DNA from: Flavobacterium sp. LC2016-12
Lineage (GTDB): Bacteria; Bacteroidota; Bacteroidia; Flavobacteriales; Flavobacteriaceae
Reading direction: 5' to 3'
Assembly: GCF_015351595.1 (NCBI RefSeq)
Contig: NZ_JADKPT010000005.1
Location: forward strand, 62,001-126,000
Length of the DNA: 64,000 nt
Every line of letters begins with the position of its first letter. Within the stretch, counting starts at the first letter, position 1. The notes beneath the pieces were generated by a model. The model was given only the letters and a program-made list of their open reading frames with translations. It had not been told where the DNA came from and did no database searches. The translations under genes were made by a program, and so were the position numbers. Positions 34,602 through 42,390 of the stretch are shown piece after piece.

Positions 34602-34631
34602 CAAATATAAAGCGGTTTTTCGTTTTACCAA
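34602..34631 (-). promoter_or_regulatory. promoter of tRNA-Thr copy 2
   Basis: Minus-strand TTG (plus 34629-34631), 19-nt spacer, TATATTTG (plus 34602-34609), placed exactly as for copy 1. Confidence 0.75.
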
Positions 34632-34664
34632 AATAAATTTGCACTTTTTTATACTTTTTTTTGC

Positions 34665-34931
34665 TTACAATTCGTTGATTTTAGCAATCAATTGATTAGC
34701 AGTTTCTTCCAATTCAACATTGATTTGTTTGAAGTGCGCTTTTTTGTTTTCAACGTTCTTTGCGTTCACTTTTGTGATCAAAGTATCGAAAGCAGCAATA
34801 GCCTGATCGATCAAAGCATTCGTTTCTGGAGTAGGATTTCCTGTAGTAGACATTTCAAATAAGTAAATTGCCTCAATAATATCTCCTAATACGAAGTTGA
34901 TGTCTTTCTTTAAATTTTTAACGTTTGCCAT
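34665..34931 (-). CDS. small helical protein of unknown function
   Basis: 88 residues from the ATG at 34931 (MANVKNLKKDIN...); an ATG-less extension upstream is just KIKIK-type low complexity. The protein is largely helical, with a conserved-looking start NLKKDINFVLGDIIEAIYLFEM and amphipathic heptads later. Probably cytosolic and conserved in flavobacteria, with no named family that I recognise. A -7 box TACTTTTG lies at 34959-34966 (minus strand). Confidence 0.75.
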   Translation of the reverse strand: MANVKNLKKDINFVLGDIIEAIYLFEMSTTGNPTPETNALIDQAIAAFDTLITKVNAKNVENKKAHFKQINVELEETANQLIAKINEL

Positions 34932-34988
34932 TTTTATTTTTATTTTAATTTGCGTCTGCAAAAGTACATATAATCTTTATATTTAGCC

Positions 34989-35957
34989 CTATGAAATGTA
35001 AATTTCTAAAATAGAAGCTTTTCCGTTCAAAATAAATGCATTTATCTCAGCCGGAACCAAAACCGTATCTCCTTTAATATAGGTTTGTTGAAAGCCCTCA
35101 AATTCAATTTCGAAGCTTCCTTCAATACACATGTATACTGTAAATGACTCGCCTGACTTAGAAACTTCCAATTTGTTTTCTAACGGAATAAAATTGGTGG
35201 TAAAATAAGGACAATCAACAACAGTATTGGAAGTATTGGCTTTTGTATCGTATTTCTTCTGCGTATCTACTTTATTATAATTTATCGCATCAAGAGCTAA
35301 ATCTACATGCAATTCTCTTTTATTTCCCTGAGCATCTACACGATCAAAATCATATAAACGATAGGTAATATCAGAAGTCTGTTGAATTTCAGCCACAACT
35401 AGTCCGGCACCAATTGCATGAACTGTTCCTGTTTCTAAAAAGAAAACATCTCCAACCTTTGCTTTTACATCATCTAAAATAGAAACTAGAGTATTGTCGT
35501 TCAAGTGCTTTAAATATTCTTCTTTACTCGAATCTTCTTTAAAACCAACAATAATTCTTGAATCGGCATCAGCCTGAGTTACAAACCACATCTCCGTTTT
35601 ACCAAAAGAATTATGGCGCTCTTTGGCTAATTTATCATTTGGATGAACCTGAATGGAAAGGTCTTCACGAGCATCTAAATATTTAAAAAGTAATGGAAAT
35701 TGTTTTCCGAAACGTTTGAAAACTGCTGTTCCTAAAATTTCATTTGGTGTTTCATCAATGAGATCCATCAATGAATTCCCTTTTAAAACTCCATTTGAAA
35801 CAACACTTACATCTCCTTCAACGGTTGATAATTCCCAGCTTTCACCGGTAATTTTAGAAACTATTGGTTTATTCAGAATTGTTTTTAATTTTTCTCCGCC
35901 CCAGATTCTGTCTTTTAAAATGGGTTCGAATTGTAAAGGGTATAAATTTGGTTTCAT
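34989..35957 (-). CDS. manA: mannose-6-phosphate isomerase (class I)
   Basis: Zinc enzyme interconverting fructose-6-P and mannose-6-P, feeding GDP-mannose/GDP-fucose for surface polysaccharides. The 322-residue cupin protein has the short class I form: QFEPILKDRIWGGEKL at the N-terminus, metal-binding LSIQVHPND...GKTEMW (about 96-120), and ETGTVHAIGAG near 172. Ends with TAG. Possibly the last gene of the idi-queD-peroxiredoxin run (55-nt gap). Confidence 0.93.
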   Translation of the reverse strand: MKPNLYPLQFEPILKDRIWGGEKLKTILNKPIVSKITGESWELSTVEGDVSVVSNGVLKGNSLMDLIDETPNEILGTAVFKRFGKQFPLLFKYLDAREDLSIQVHPNDKLAKERHNSFGKTEMWFVTQADADSRIIVGFKEDSSKEEYLKHLNDNTLVSILDDVKAKVGDVFFLETGTVHAIGAGLVVAEIQQTSDITYRLYDFDRVDAQGNKRELHVDLALDAINYNKVDTQKKYDTKANTSNTVVDCPYFTTNFIPLENKLEVSKSGESFTVYMCIEGSFEIEFEGFQQTYIKGDTVLVPAEINAFILNGKASILEIYIS

Positions 35958-36012
35958 TTTTTTGGCTAATATCTTTATTAAATTGTTTTTGAAATAATAC
36001 TAATTCTTTAGT

Positions 36013-36471
36013 TTATAATACTAATTCTCTAATTGTTTCTAAGGCTTTCTCAATATGTTTAGCTGCATTCATACTATCAAAAATATAAATTACAACACCA
36101 TTTCTGTCTATAATATAAGTTACTCTTCCTGGCAAAAGACCAAATAAATTATTTCGAACTCCAAAAACTTGTCTCAGTCTTTTATCAGGATCTGATAACA
36201 ATATAAAAGGTAGTTCATATTTCTTAGCAAATTTATGATGCGATTTTACGCTATCACTACTAATTCCGATTACCTCAGCACCTAAATCCTTGAAATCTTC
36301 GTATTGATCCCGAAAGCTGCATGCTTCAGTAGTACAACCGGGAGTATTATCTTTTGGATAAAAATAGATCACGAGTGGTTTTCGACCCAAAAAACTTTGG
36401 CTTTCAAAAACTTCTCCATGGCTATCTTTAGCAGTAAAATTCGGAACTATATCTCCTATTTTTAATGACAT
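36013..36471 (-). CDS. bcp: thioredoxin-dependent peroxiredoxin (Bcp/PrxQ type)
   Basis: 152-residue peroxiredoxin that reduces H2O2 and organic hydroperoxides. The peroxidatic Cys lies in DNTPGCTTEACSFRD (about 38-52) and the second Cys in the same helix (CTTEAC), the PrxQ arrangement. Other marks: FYPKDNTPG, and ISSDSVKSHHKFA near 75. Lies 3 nt after the QueD-like gene, so likely co-translated. Confidence 0.92.
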   Translation of the reverse strand: MSLKIGDIVPNFTAKDSHGEVFESQSFLGRKPLVIYFYPKDNTPGCTTEACSFRDQYEDFKDLGAEVIGISSDSVKSHHKFAKKYELPFILLSDPDKRLRQVFGVRNNLFGLLPGRVTYIIDRNGVVIYIFDSMNAAKHIEKALETIRELVL

Positions 36472-36474
36472 TTA

Positions 36475-36885
36475 TTATTCTCCTTTATAAGTTACAAAAT
36501 TGCGGTCCGTTTCATTCAAAACGACTTCAAGATCAAAGTCGGCATGAATTTTTTTTCTAATTTTATTCCATATCACAACCGCAATATTCTCAGCAGTTGG
36601 ATTCAAATCTTGAAATTCCGGAACATCCAGATTCAGATTTTTGTGATCAAACGGTATTTCTACTTCTTCGTGTATAATATCCGCTAATACTTTCACATCT
36701 AAAACAAAACCAGTTTCTGGGTCAATTTTTCCTGTAACACTAACTGTTAAACCATAATTATGACCATGAAAATTGGGATTATTACATTTTCCAAAAACGG
36801 CATTGTTTTTCTCAAACGTCCAATCTTTCCTGTGCAATCGATGTGCAGCATTAAAATGTGCTTTTCTTGATATGGTTACTTTCAT
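36475..36885 (-). CDS. queD: 6-pyruvoyl/6-carboxytetrahydropterin synthase (QueD-like)
   Basis: 136-residue tunnelling-fold enzyme of the PTPS/QueD family, which converts dihydroneopterin triphosphate in queuosine (or biopterin) synthesis. Zinc-binding histidines appear in FNAAHRL (His15) and FHGHNYGL (His39, His41); the catalytic CNNPNFHGH region and DHKNLNLD are present. A queuosine role is likely but pterin synthesis cannot be excluded. Sits between idi and the peroxiredoxin gene in one operon. Confidence 0.88.
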   Translation of the reverse strand: MKVTISRKAHFNAAHRLHRKDWTFEKNNAVFGKCNNPNFHGHNYGLTVSVTGKIDPETGFVLDVKVLADIIHEEVEIPFDHKNLNLDVPEFQDLNPTAENIAVVIWNKIRKKIHADFDLEVVLNETDRNFVTYKGE

Positions 36886-36906
36886 TTGGGTTATTGGTTG
36901 TCTTGG

Positions 36907-37434
36907 TTAAATTTTATGGTCCTCTAAATAATGATAAAATTCATCAAATATTATTTTGAACCAAACGGTATAAATTTCGGGCTGTCTTTCAATATCTTCT
37001 TTTATATCTTCAATCTTCATCCATTTCCAATCTTCTACCTCGTCATGATTAATAGCAGGGCTTTCATTAAAATACCCAATCATTACATGATCGAGCTCGT
37101 GTTCTGTTAAGCCATTATCAAAAGGGGCTTTATATATAAAATGGAAAAGCTCTTTCAATTCCGTTTTAAAACCCATTTCCTCAAATAATCTTCGGCTTCC
37201 TGCTTCGATGTTACTTTCACCTTCACGCTGATGACTGCAACAGGTGTTAGTCCAAAGTAAAGGAGAATGGTATTTTTGATGAGCACGCTGTTGTAACATT
37301 ACCTCGTTTTTACTATTTAAAATAAAAACAGAAAATGCACGATGCAAAAGTGCTTTTTCATGCGCTTCCAATTTTGGCATTAAACCAATTTGTTCATCAT
37401 TTTGATTGACTAATATTACGTTTTCTTCTATCAT
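36907..37434 (-). CDS. idi: isopentenyl-diphosphate delta-isomerase (type 1)
   Basis: Nudix-fold enzyme interconverting IPP and DMAPP for quinone, undecaprenyl and carotenoid precursors. 175 residues from the ATG at 37434 (the frame also opens at a TTG seven codons upstream). Catalytic Cys in WTNTCCSHQREGE (about 66-78) and the Nudix-like GSRRLFEEMGF with the active-site acids follow; ELDHVMIG near 115 is typical of IDI-1. First gene of the idi-queD-bcp run. Confidence 0.93.
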   Translation of the reverse strand: MIEENVILVNQNDEQIGLMPKLEAHEKALLHRAFSVFILNSKNEVMLQQRAHQKYHSPLLWTNTCCSHQREGESNIEAGSRRLFEEMGFKTELKELFHFIYKAPFDNGLTEHELDHVMIGYFNESPAINHDEVEDWKWMKIEDIKEDIERQPEIYTVWFKIIFDEFYHYLEDHKI

Positions 37435-37452
37435 ATGGCGTTTTGTACAAAA

Positions 37453-37460
37453 CAAAAATA
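37453..37460 (-). promoter_or_regulatory. putative -7 box of the idi operon
   Basis: Minus-strand TATTTTTG (plus 37453-37460), 18 nt before the idi ATG; overlaps the unused TTG start. No good -33. Confidence 0.35.
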
Positions 37461-37694
37461 CGAAAAAAGAAATGGCTTGAAAATCCTGAAAAAGATTGTG
37501 AAAAGTTTAACGAGCCTTCATGTTTACAAGTATTTACTATTCAGAACTTTAAAAACAGCTATTTATTTAAAAACGTCTAAAAATAAGCTTAAAAAACTAT
37601 ATGCATTGCTTTTACGTAAATAAAAAAAAGTTAAAACATACTTAAAAAAAACTCAATTGTAAATTAGCTGACATTTCGAAACTAACTCTCGTCG

Positions 37695-37702
37695 TACCTT
37701 TG
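37695..37702 (+). promoter_or_regulatory. putative -7 box of the msrB-msrA operon
   Basis: TACCTTTG 30 nt before the msrB ATG; no TTG at the expected -33 spacing. Confidence 0.35.
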
Positions 37703-37731
37703 GTTTACAAAACAACAGCCTCTCAAAAATT

Positions 37732-38286
37732 ATGAAAACAAGAACCCAATTTTTCAGCCTATGCTTTTTAATTCCGCTTTTTATTTTGCAGGCATGTGGC
37801 CAATCAACAAAAAAGCAAAACACAAAAACTATTGTTATGGAAAACAAAATAAATAAACCCGGAAATCCTTACTATTCAAATACTGAAACAACTGTGTTAC
37901 ATGTAAGCAATGCAGAATGGAAAAAAGTGCTACCGGAAGATGTTTATGCTGTAATGCGCGAAGCAGATACTGAAAGACCTTTTACTGGAAAATACTGGAA
38001 CACAGACGAAAAAGGAACTTATTACTGTGCTTCATGCGGTAACAAACTTTTTAGATCCGGAGCTAAATTTGCCAGTAGCTGCGGATGGCCAAGCTTTTTT
38101 GAACAAGACAATAAAAAGAGCGTGGTTTACAAAGAAGATAATTCACTTGGAATGGAAAGAATTGAAGCTTTATGCGGACGCTGTGGCGGGCATTTAGGTC
38201 ATTTATTTGATGATGGCCCCGAACCAACCGGAAAACGCTATTGCATGAATTCCATTGCCCTTGATTTTATTCCTGATAACAAATAA
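37732..38286 (+). CDS. msrB: MsrB methionine-R-sulfoxide reductase, lipoprotein form
   Basis: Repairs oxidised methionine (R-sulfoxide) in exported proteins. 184 residues with a lipobox ending Cys22 (LQACGQS), so membrane anchored. The MsrB domain has the zinc pairs CASC (about 97-100) and CGRC, the SSCGWPSF block and the resolving RYCMNSIALDF with the catalytic Cys near 176. Followed 7 nt later by an exported MsrA, giving a complete extracytoplasmic repair pair. Confidence 0.94.
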   Translation: MKTRTQFFSLCFLIPLFILQACGQSTKKQNTKTIVMENKINKPGNPYYSNTETTVLHVSNAEWKKVLPEDVYAVMREADTERPFTGKYWNTDEKGTYYCASCGNKLFRSGAKFASSCGWPSFFEQDNKKSVVYKEDNSLGMERIEALCGRCGGHLGHLFDDGPEPTGKRYCMNSIALDFIPDNK

Positions 38287-38293
38287 TAAAATA

Positions 38294-38902
38294 ATGAAAA
38301 ATACGATTCTAATTTGCCTTTTTGCTTTATCCTTAAACGGATTTGCACAAACTAAAAAGTCTTCAAATCTTGAAACAATTACACTTGGCGGCGGATGTTA
38401 CTGGTGTGTTGAAGCGGTTTACGAAGATCTAAACGGAGTAAAATCTGTTGTCTCTGGTTTCTCCGGAGGAAATGTTGCCAATCCTACTTACGAAGAAGTT
38501 TGCACTGGCGAAACTGGTCATGCAGAAGTTGTTCAGATTACATACGATAAAAACGTAACAGATATTAATGAAATTTTCAAGGTTTTCTTTACGGTTCACG
38601 ATCCAACAACTTTAAACCGTCAGGGTGCCGATGTTGGAACACAATATCGTTCTGTTATTTTTTATAAAAACGATGAGCAAAGAAAAGCAGCTCAAAGTAT
38701 TATTGCAGAACTCAACAAAGCAAAAGTTTATACCAGCCCGATTGTGACAAAAGTAGAACCTTTTAAAAAGTTTTATAAAGCCGAAGATTATCACCAAAAT
38801 TATTACGCTAACAACAAAAACCAGCCGTATTGCAAAATGGTTATTCAGCCGAAAATAGAGAAATTTGAAAAAGTCTTTAAAGACAAACTCAAAAAGAAGT
38901 AA
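38294..38902 (+). CDS. msrA: MsrA methionine-S-sulfoxide reductase, exported
   Basis: Repairs the S-epimer of methionine sulfoxide. From the ATG at 38294 it has 202 residues with a signal peptide ending GFAQ (about 19), then GGGCYWCVEAVYED (catalytic Cys near 36, with Tyr in place of the usual Phe of GCFWC), SGFSGG, HAEVVQI, and GTQYRS. The frame continues into the msrB end, but the upstream part is not a signal sequence. Works beside MsrB in the periplasm. Confidence 0.94.
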   Translation: MKNTILICLFALSLNGFAQTKKSSNLETITLGGGCYWCVEAVYEDLNGVKSVVSGFSGGNVANPTYEEVCTGETGHAEVVQITYDKNVTDINEIFKVFFTVHDPTTLNRQGADVGTQYRSVIFYKNDEQRKAAQSIIAELNKAKVYTSPIVTKVEPFKKFYKAEDYHQNYYANNKNQPYCKMVIQPKIEKFEKVFKDKLKKK

Positions 38903-38910
38903 ACCATAAA

Positions 38911-38942
38911 AAAAGGGAAATGAATGAACTCATTTCCCTTTT
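38911..38942. terminator. bidirectional terminator
   Basis: Perfect 13-bp arms AAAAGGGAAATGA / TCATTTCCCTTTT (38911-38923/38930-38942) between convergent msrA and META-domain genes. Confidence 0.9.
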
Positions 38943-38962
38943 CTTTTATATTGATTTTAAAA

Positions 38963-39400
38963 CTATTGTTTAGTCACTTTTTTAAATCTCATCATTGGCA
39001 CATCGCCCTCGATCAAATTTAGTTTTCCGTCTTTATCAATAGCATAACTAGTTATTTTTTTCATTTGCTGTAAAAACTGTTGTTCTCCTCCACCTTCACA
39101 AAACATCATTGTTGCTGGTCCCGGCTCACCAAAAGTTAATGATTTTCCATTTAAGGTATAAGGTGCGCTGTATCCATTGCATCCATTATTACCATAAACT
39201 TTTGTTTCTTTCTGATCAAAAGTAATTTGTGGTTTTTTATTTGGATACAATCCTTCAAAAGCAATTCTTGGCCCGGAAATATATTCTAATTCCCAAGTTG
39301 TATCATAAATATTAGCGGTGTTTTTGGCCTCTTTTGATGCCATACATGAAGTAAGTAATAAGGTTAAAACTGAAACGACTACAATTGTATATTTTTTCAT
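38963..39400 (-). CDS. META-domain (HslJ-like) lipoprotein
   Basis: 145 residues with a lipobox ending Cys19 (LLTSCMA) and one META domain: TTWELEYISGPRI (about 34-46), GNNGCNGYSAPY with the conserved Cys near 75, and TMMFC. Related to E. coli HslJ; function unclear, often linked to stress. Monocistronic, on the opposite strand to both neighbours. Confidence 0.88.
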   Translation of the reverse strand: MKKYTIVVVSVLTLLLTSCMASKEAKNTANIYDTTWELEYISGPRIAFEGLYPNKKPQITFDQKETKVYGNNGCNGYSAPYTLNGKSLTFGEPGPATMMFCEGGGEQQFLQQMKKITSYAIDKDGKLNLIEGDVPMMRFKKVTKQ

Positions 39401-39661
39401 AAAATTTACTTTTTAAGATTAAAATTGTTTTACAAAATATTCTCTTCTCAATATTCGTGCCCGACAACAAGTTTTATAAAATTTAATATTTCATAAAAGG
39501 ATCCCTGATTCCATTATTAAACTGAAATTTCTGATTTCTAAGTTACATCATTTTAATCAAAAAACTATAAATCAAATATTTAAATTAAAACATACGATTG
39601 CATTTTTTTGTAATTTGCGATGATCAAAAAACTAAAATCATCAATAAAAAACCAAAACAAA

Positions 39662-41071
39662 ATGAAGCAATTTCTTTTATTGTTTACTTTATTAATTAGT
39701 GCCATTCCTATTCAGGCACAAGAAAACCTCCCGACGGATTATCTTTCAAAAGAATTTCACAAAGGCCGACGCGAAGCTTTTAGAACTTTGATGCCCGCTA
39801 ATTCGGTTGCTGTAGTTTTCTCCTATCCGGAAAGAGTTTTCTCTAAAGATGTTAACTACAATTATCATCAAAATCCTGATATGTATTATTTAACGGGTTA
39901 CAAAGAACCAGATGGCGTTTTACTAATTTTTAAAGAAAATCAGGGAACTGGCGAAACTTATAACGAAGTACTTTTTGTCAGAGAAAGAAATGCTAACAGA
40001 GAAATGTGGACAGGGAGACGTTTAGGTGTTGAAGGAGCCAAATCTAAACTAGGATTTTCAAAAGCCTACAATGGTTCAGATTTTAATGCGTTTGCTATTG
40101 ACTTCAAAAAAATTAATGAAATTATTTATGACGAATCATCGCCTGGAATTCAAGATAACACCTACGATCCTGCAGATTTATTTAATCTAATTCAGATTTT
40201 TAAAACAAAAGCCGGGATTGTAAGTGATGACAAAACTTCTTCAAAAACTTTCACGAAAATTACCAACTCCCTTCGAGAAATCAAAACTCCCGAAGAAATG
40301 GAATTAATGCGCAAAACCGTTAAACTTTCCTGTGTTGCGCACAACGAAGTTATGAAAGCTGTTGGCCCGAATATGAGCGAAAACGAAGCTGATGGAATTC
40401 ACGCTTACATTCACAAAAAATATGGTGCCGAGGGCGAAGGTTATCCTCCAATTGTTGGCGTTGGAGCAAACGGCTGTATTTTGCATTATGGCGAGAACAA
40501 CAGCACAAAAATGGATAATCAATTATTATTGATGGATGTTGGTTCAGAATATCATGGTTATTCTGCAGACGTAACGAGAACAGTTCCGGCAAATGGAAAG
40601 TTTTCAGAAGAACAAAAAGCCATTTATCAATTGGTTTATGATGCTCAGGAAGAAGTTTTTAAAATCTGTAAAGAAGGAACTCCTATTCAGGATTTAAATA
40701 AAAAATCAAAAGAAGTAATCGCTACCGGATTAATTAAATTAGGAATCATTACAAATCCTAAAGATGTTGGAATCTATTATCCACACGGCTGTTCCCATTT
40801 TCTTGGTTTAGATGTTCACGATAAAGGAAATTACGGAGGAACCTTAAAAGAAAATATGATTCTTACTGTTGAACCTGGAATCTATATTCCTGCAAACAGT
40901 AAATGCGATAAAAAATGGTGGAATATCGGTGTTCGAATCGAAGATGATATTGCTATCAAAAAAGATTCATATGAAAATTTATCAGCAGAATCACCAAGAA
41001 AATGGGAAGATGTTGAAAAAATGGCTGCAGAGAAAAGTACTTTCAATGACATGAAATTTCCTAAAATATAA
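39662..41071 (+). CDS. exported M24-family Xaa-Pro aminopeptidase
   Basis: 469 residues from the ATG at 39662, which opens a clear signal peptide (KQFLLLFTLLISAIPIQAQ). An in-frame ATG at 39620 would add 14 basic residues and is less likely. Creatinase/aminopeptidase P fold: an N-terminal domain, then metal ligands in LLMDVGSEYHGYSADVT (two Asp), HGCSHFLGLDVHD (His), VEPGIYIP (Glu) and GVRIEDD (Glu). Removes N-terminal residues before proline, here in the periplasm. Confidence 0.9.
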   Translation: MKQFLLLFTLLISAIPIQAQENLPTDYLSKEFHKGRREAFRTLMPANSVAVVFSYPERVFSKDVNYNYHQNPDMYYLTGYKEPDGVLLIFKENQGTGETYNEVLFVRERNANREMWTGRRLGVEGAKSKLGFSKAYNGSDFNAFAIDFKKINEIIYDESSPGIQDNTYDPADLFNLIQIFKTKAGIVSDDKTSSKTFTKITNSLREIKTPEEMELMRKTVKLSCVAHNEVMKAVGPNMSENEADGIHAYIHKKYGAEGEGYPPIVGVGANGCILHYGENNSTKMDNQLLLMDVGSEYHGYSADVTRTVPANGKFSEEQKAIYQLVYDAQEEVFKICKEGTPIQDLNKKSKEVIATGLIKLGIITNPKDVGIYYPHGCSHFLGLDVHDKGNYGGTLKENMILTVEPGIYIPANSKCDKKWWNIGVRIEDDIAIKKDSYENLSAESPRKWEDVEKMAAEKSTFNDMKFPKI

Positions 41072-41084
41072 TTATTTTACAGCC

Positions 41085-41213
41085 ACAGATTAAAAGATTA
41101 AAAAGTTTTTTTTACCACTAATTTCACGAATTAGCACGAATTAAATTAGTGTAGATTCGTGAAATTAGTGGCAAACTATCAGATTTTAAAATCATTTAAA
41201 TCTTTTAATCTGT
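41085..41213. repeat. nested intergenic palindrome
   Basis: An outer 15-bp inverted repeat (41085-41099 with 41199-41213) encloses a second perfect 16-bp repeat CCACTAATTTCACGAA / TTCGTGAAATTAGTGG (41115-41130/41156-41171). Could form a large cruciform or RNA arm. No protein coding. Confidence 0.75.
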
Positions 41214-41224
41214 AGCAAAAAAAC

Positions 41225-41255
41225 AAAACCTCGTTTCAATTTTAAACGAGGTTTT
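41225..41255 (+). terminator. hairpin terminator
   Basis: Perfect 12-bp arms AAAACCTCGTTT / AAACGAGGTTTT (41225-41236/41244-41255) with a following T-run, ending the aminopeptidase transcript after the nested palindrome. Confidence 0.85.
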
Positions 41256-41333
41256 TTTATACAGTTTTAAGAAAAGCTTTTCAAACTTCAAGTGAATTTT
41301 TAACGTACTTTGTATCCTCAAAATTTAAAAAAA

Positions 41334-42293
41334 ATGAAAGCACTTACCTTCTCTACTTTTGGAGATTCAAATGTTTTAGAATATATAGAAATCCCAAATC
41401 CGAAATTAAAAAACGATGAAATTCTAGTCGAAATGAAAGCCATCGGATTAAATTTTGCCGATGTTTACAGACGAAAGGGAAATTATCACTTAAAAGGAAA
41501 TCCGCCTTTTATTGCCGGTTACGAAGGTGCCGGAATTGTAGTTGATGCCAACAATCATCCTGAATATAAAGTTGGAGATCGTGTGGCTTTCGCCGATGTT
41601 CCCTTTGCCAATGCCGAATTGGTTGCCGTAAATATTAATCACGTTTTACCATTACCAGAAGCTATTTCCTTTGAAACTGCCGCTGCAATTTTACTACAAG
41701 GGTTAACTGCACATTATTTAGCAACAGACAGCCATAAAACTCAAAAAGGCGAAACTGTTTTAATTCACGCGGTTGCTGGTGGAGTTGGTCAGACACTAAC
41801 ACAAATCAGCAAACTTTCAGGAGCCAATGTTATCGGTTTAACCTCATCATCAGACAAAGCAAAAGTAGCTCTTGAACAAGGCGCTGATCATGTTTTTCTT
41901 TATAACGACGATTGGAAATCACAAGTTTTCAAAATAGCATCAAAAGGCGTGGATGTTGCTTACGACAGTATCGGCAGTACCTTAATGGAAAGTTTTGAAG
42001 TAACTAAAGAATGCGGACAAGTCGTTTTCTTCGGAATGGCGGGCGGCGATCCCGCACCCGTAGATCCAAGAATGTTGATGGATGGTTCTAAAACCTTAAC
42101 GGGTGGCGATTTATGGAGCTATTTAAACTCCAAAGAAGAACGAATCAAAAGAGCCAATCAATTATTCAGTTGGATTACTGAAGGAAAAATCACACTTTCA
42201 ACTCCAACTTCTTTCAAACTATCAGAAGGAAAATTGGCTCATGATTTTCTGGAAAGCAGAAAAAGTACCGGAAAAATAATTCTGATTCCGTAA
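41334..42293 (+). CDS. quinone oxidoreductase / MDR-family alcohol dehydrogenase-like
   Basis: 319 residues from the ATG at 41334 (an upstream TTG is in frame). The N-terminal GroES-like domain has FADVYRRKGNYHL and AGYEGAGIVVDA; the Rossmann part has HAVAGGVGQTLTQ (about 145-157). No structural zinc cysteines, as in QOR/crotonyl reductases. Probably reduces quinones or enals with NADPH; the exact substrate is unknown. Confidence 0.88.
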   Translation: MKALTFSTFGDSNVLEYIEIPNPKLKNDEILVEMKAIGLNFADVYRRKGNYHLKGNPPFIAGYEGAGIVVDANNHPEYKVGDRVAFADVPFANAELVAVNINHVLPLPEAISFETAAAILLQGLTAHYLATDSHKTQKGETVLIHAVAGGVGQTLTQISKLSGANVIGLTSSSDKAKVALEQGADHVFLYNDDWKSQVFKIASKGVDVAYDSIGSTLMESFEVTKECGQVVFFGMAGGDPAPVDPRMLMDGSKTLTGGDLWSYLNSKEERIKRANQLFSWITEGKITLSTPTSFKLSEGKLAHDFLESRKSTGKIILIP

Positions 42294-42315
42294 AACAAAG
42301 ACTCACTTAAGTTTT

Positions 42316-42369
42316 TCGCCACGAATTCACGAATTATTATAAAAATTAAAATTCGTGAATTCGTGGCGA
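42316..42369. repeat. 20-bp palindrome between convergent genes, likely bidirectional terminator
   Basis: Perfect 20-bp arms (42316-42335 with 42350-42369; core CGCCACGAATTCACGAATT) with a 14-nt loop. It stands between convergent genes with T-rich DNA after each arm, so it can act as terminator for both. The motif resembles the 41115-41171 repeat. Confidence 0.75.
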
Positions 42370-42390
42370 TTTTTTCTAAAACACTTTATA

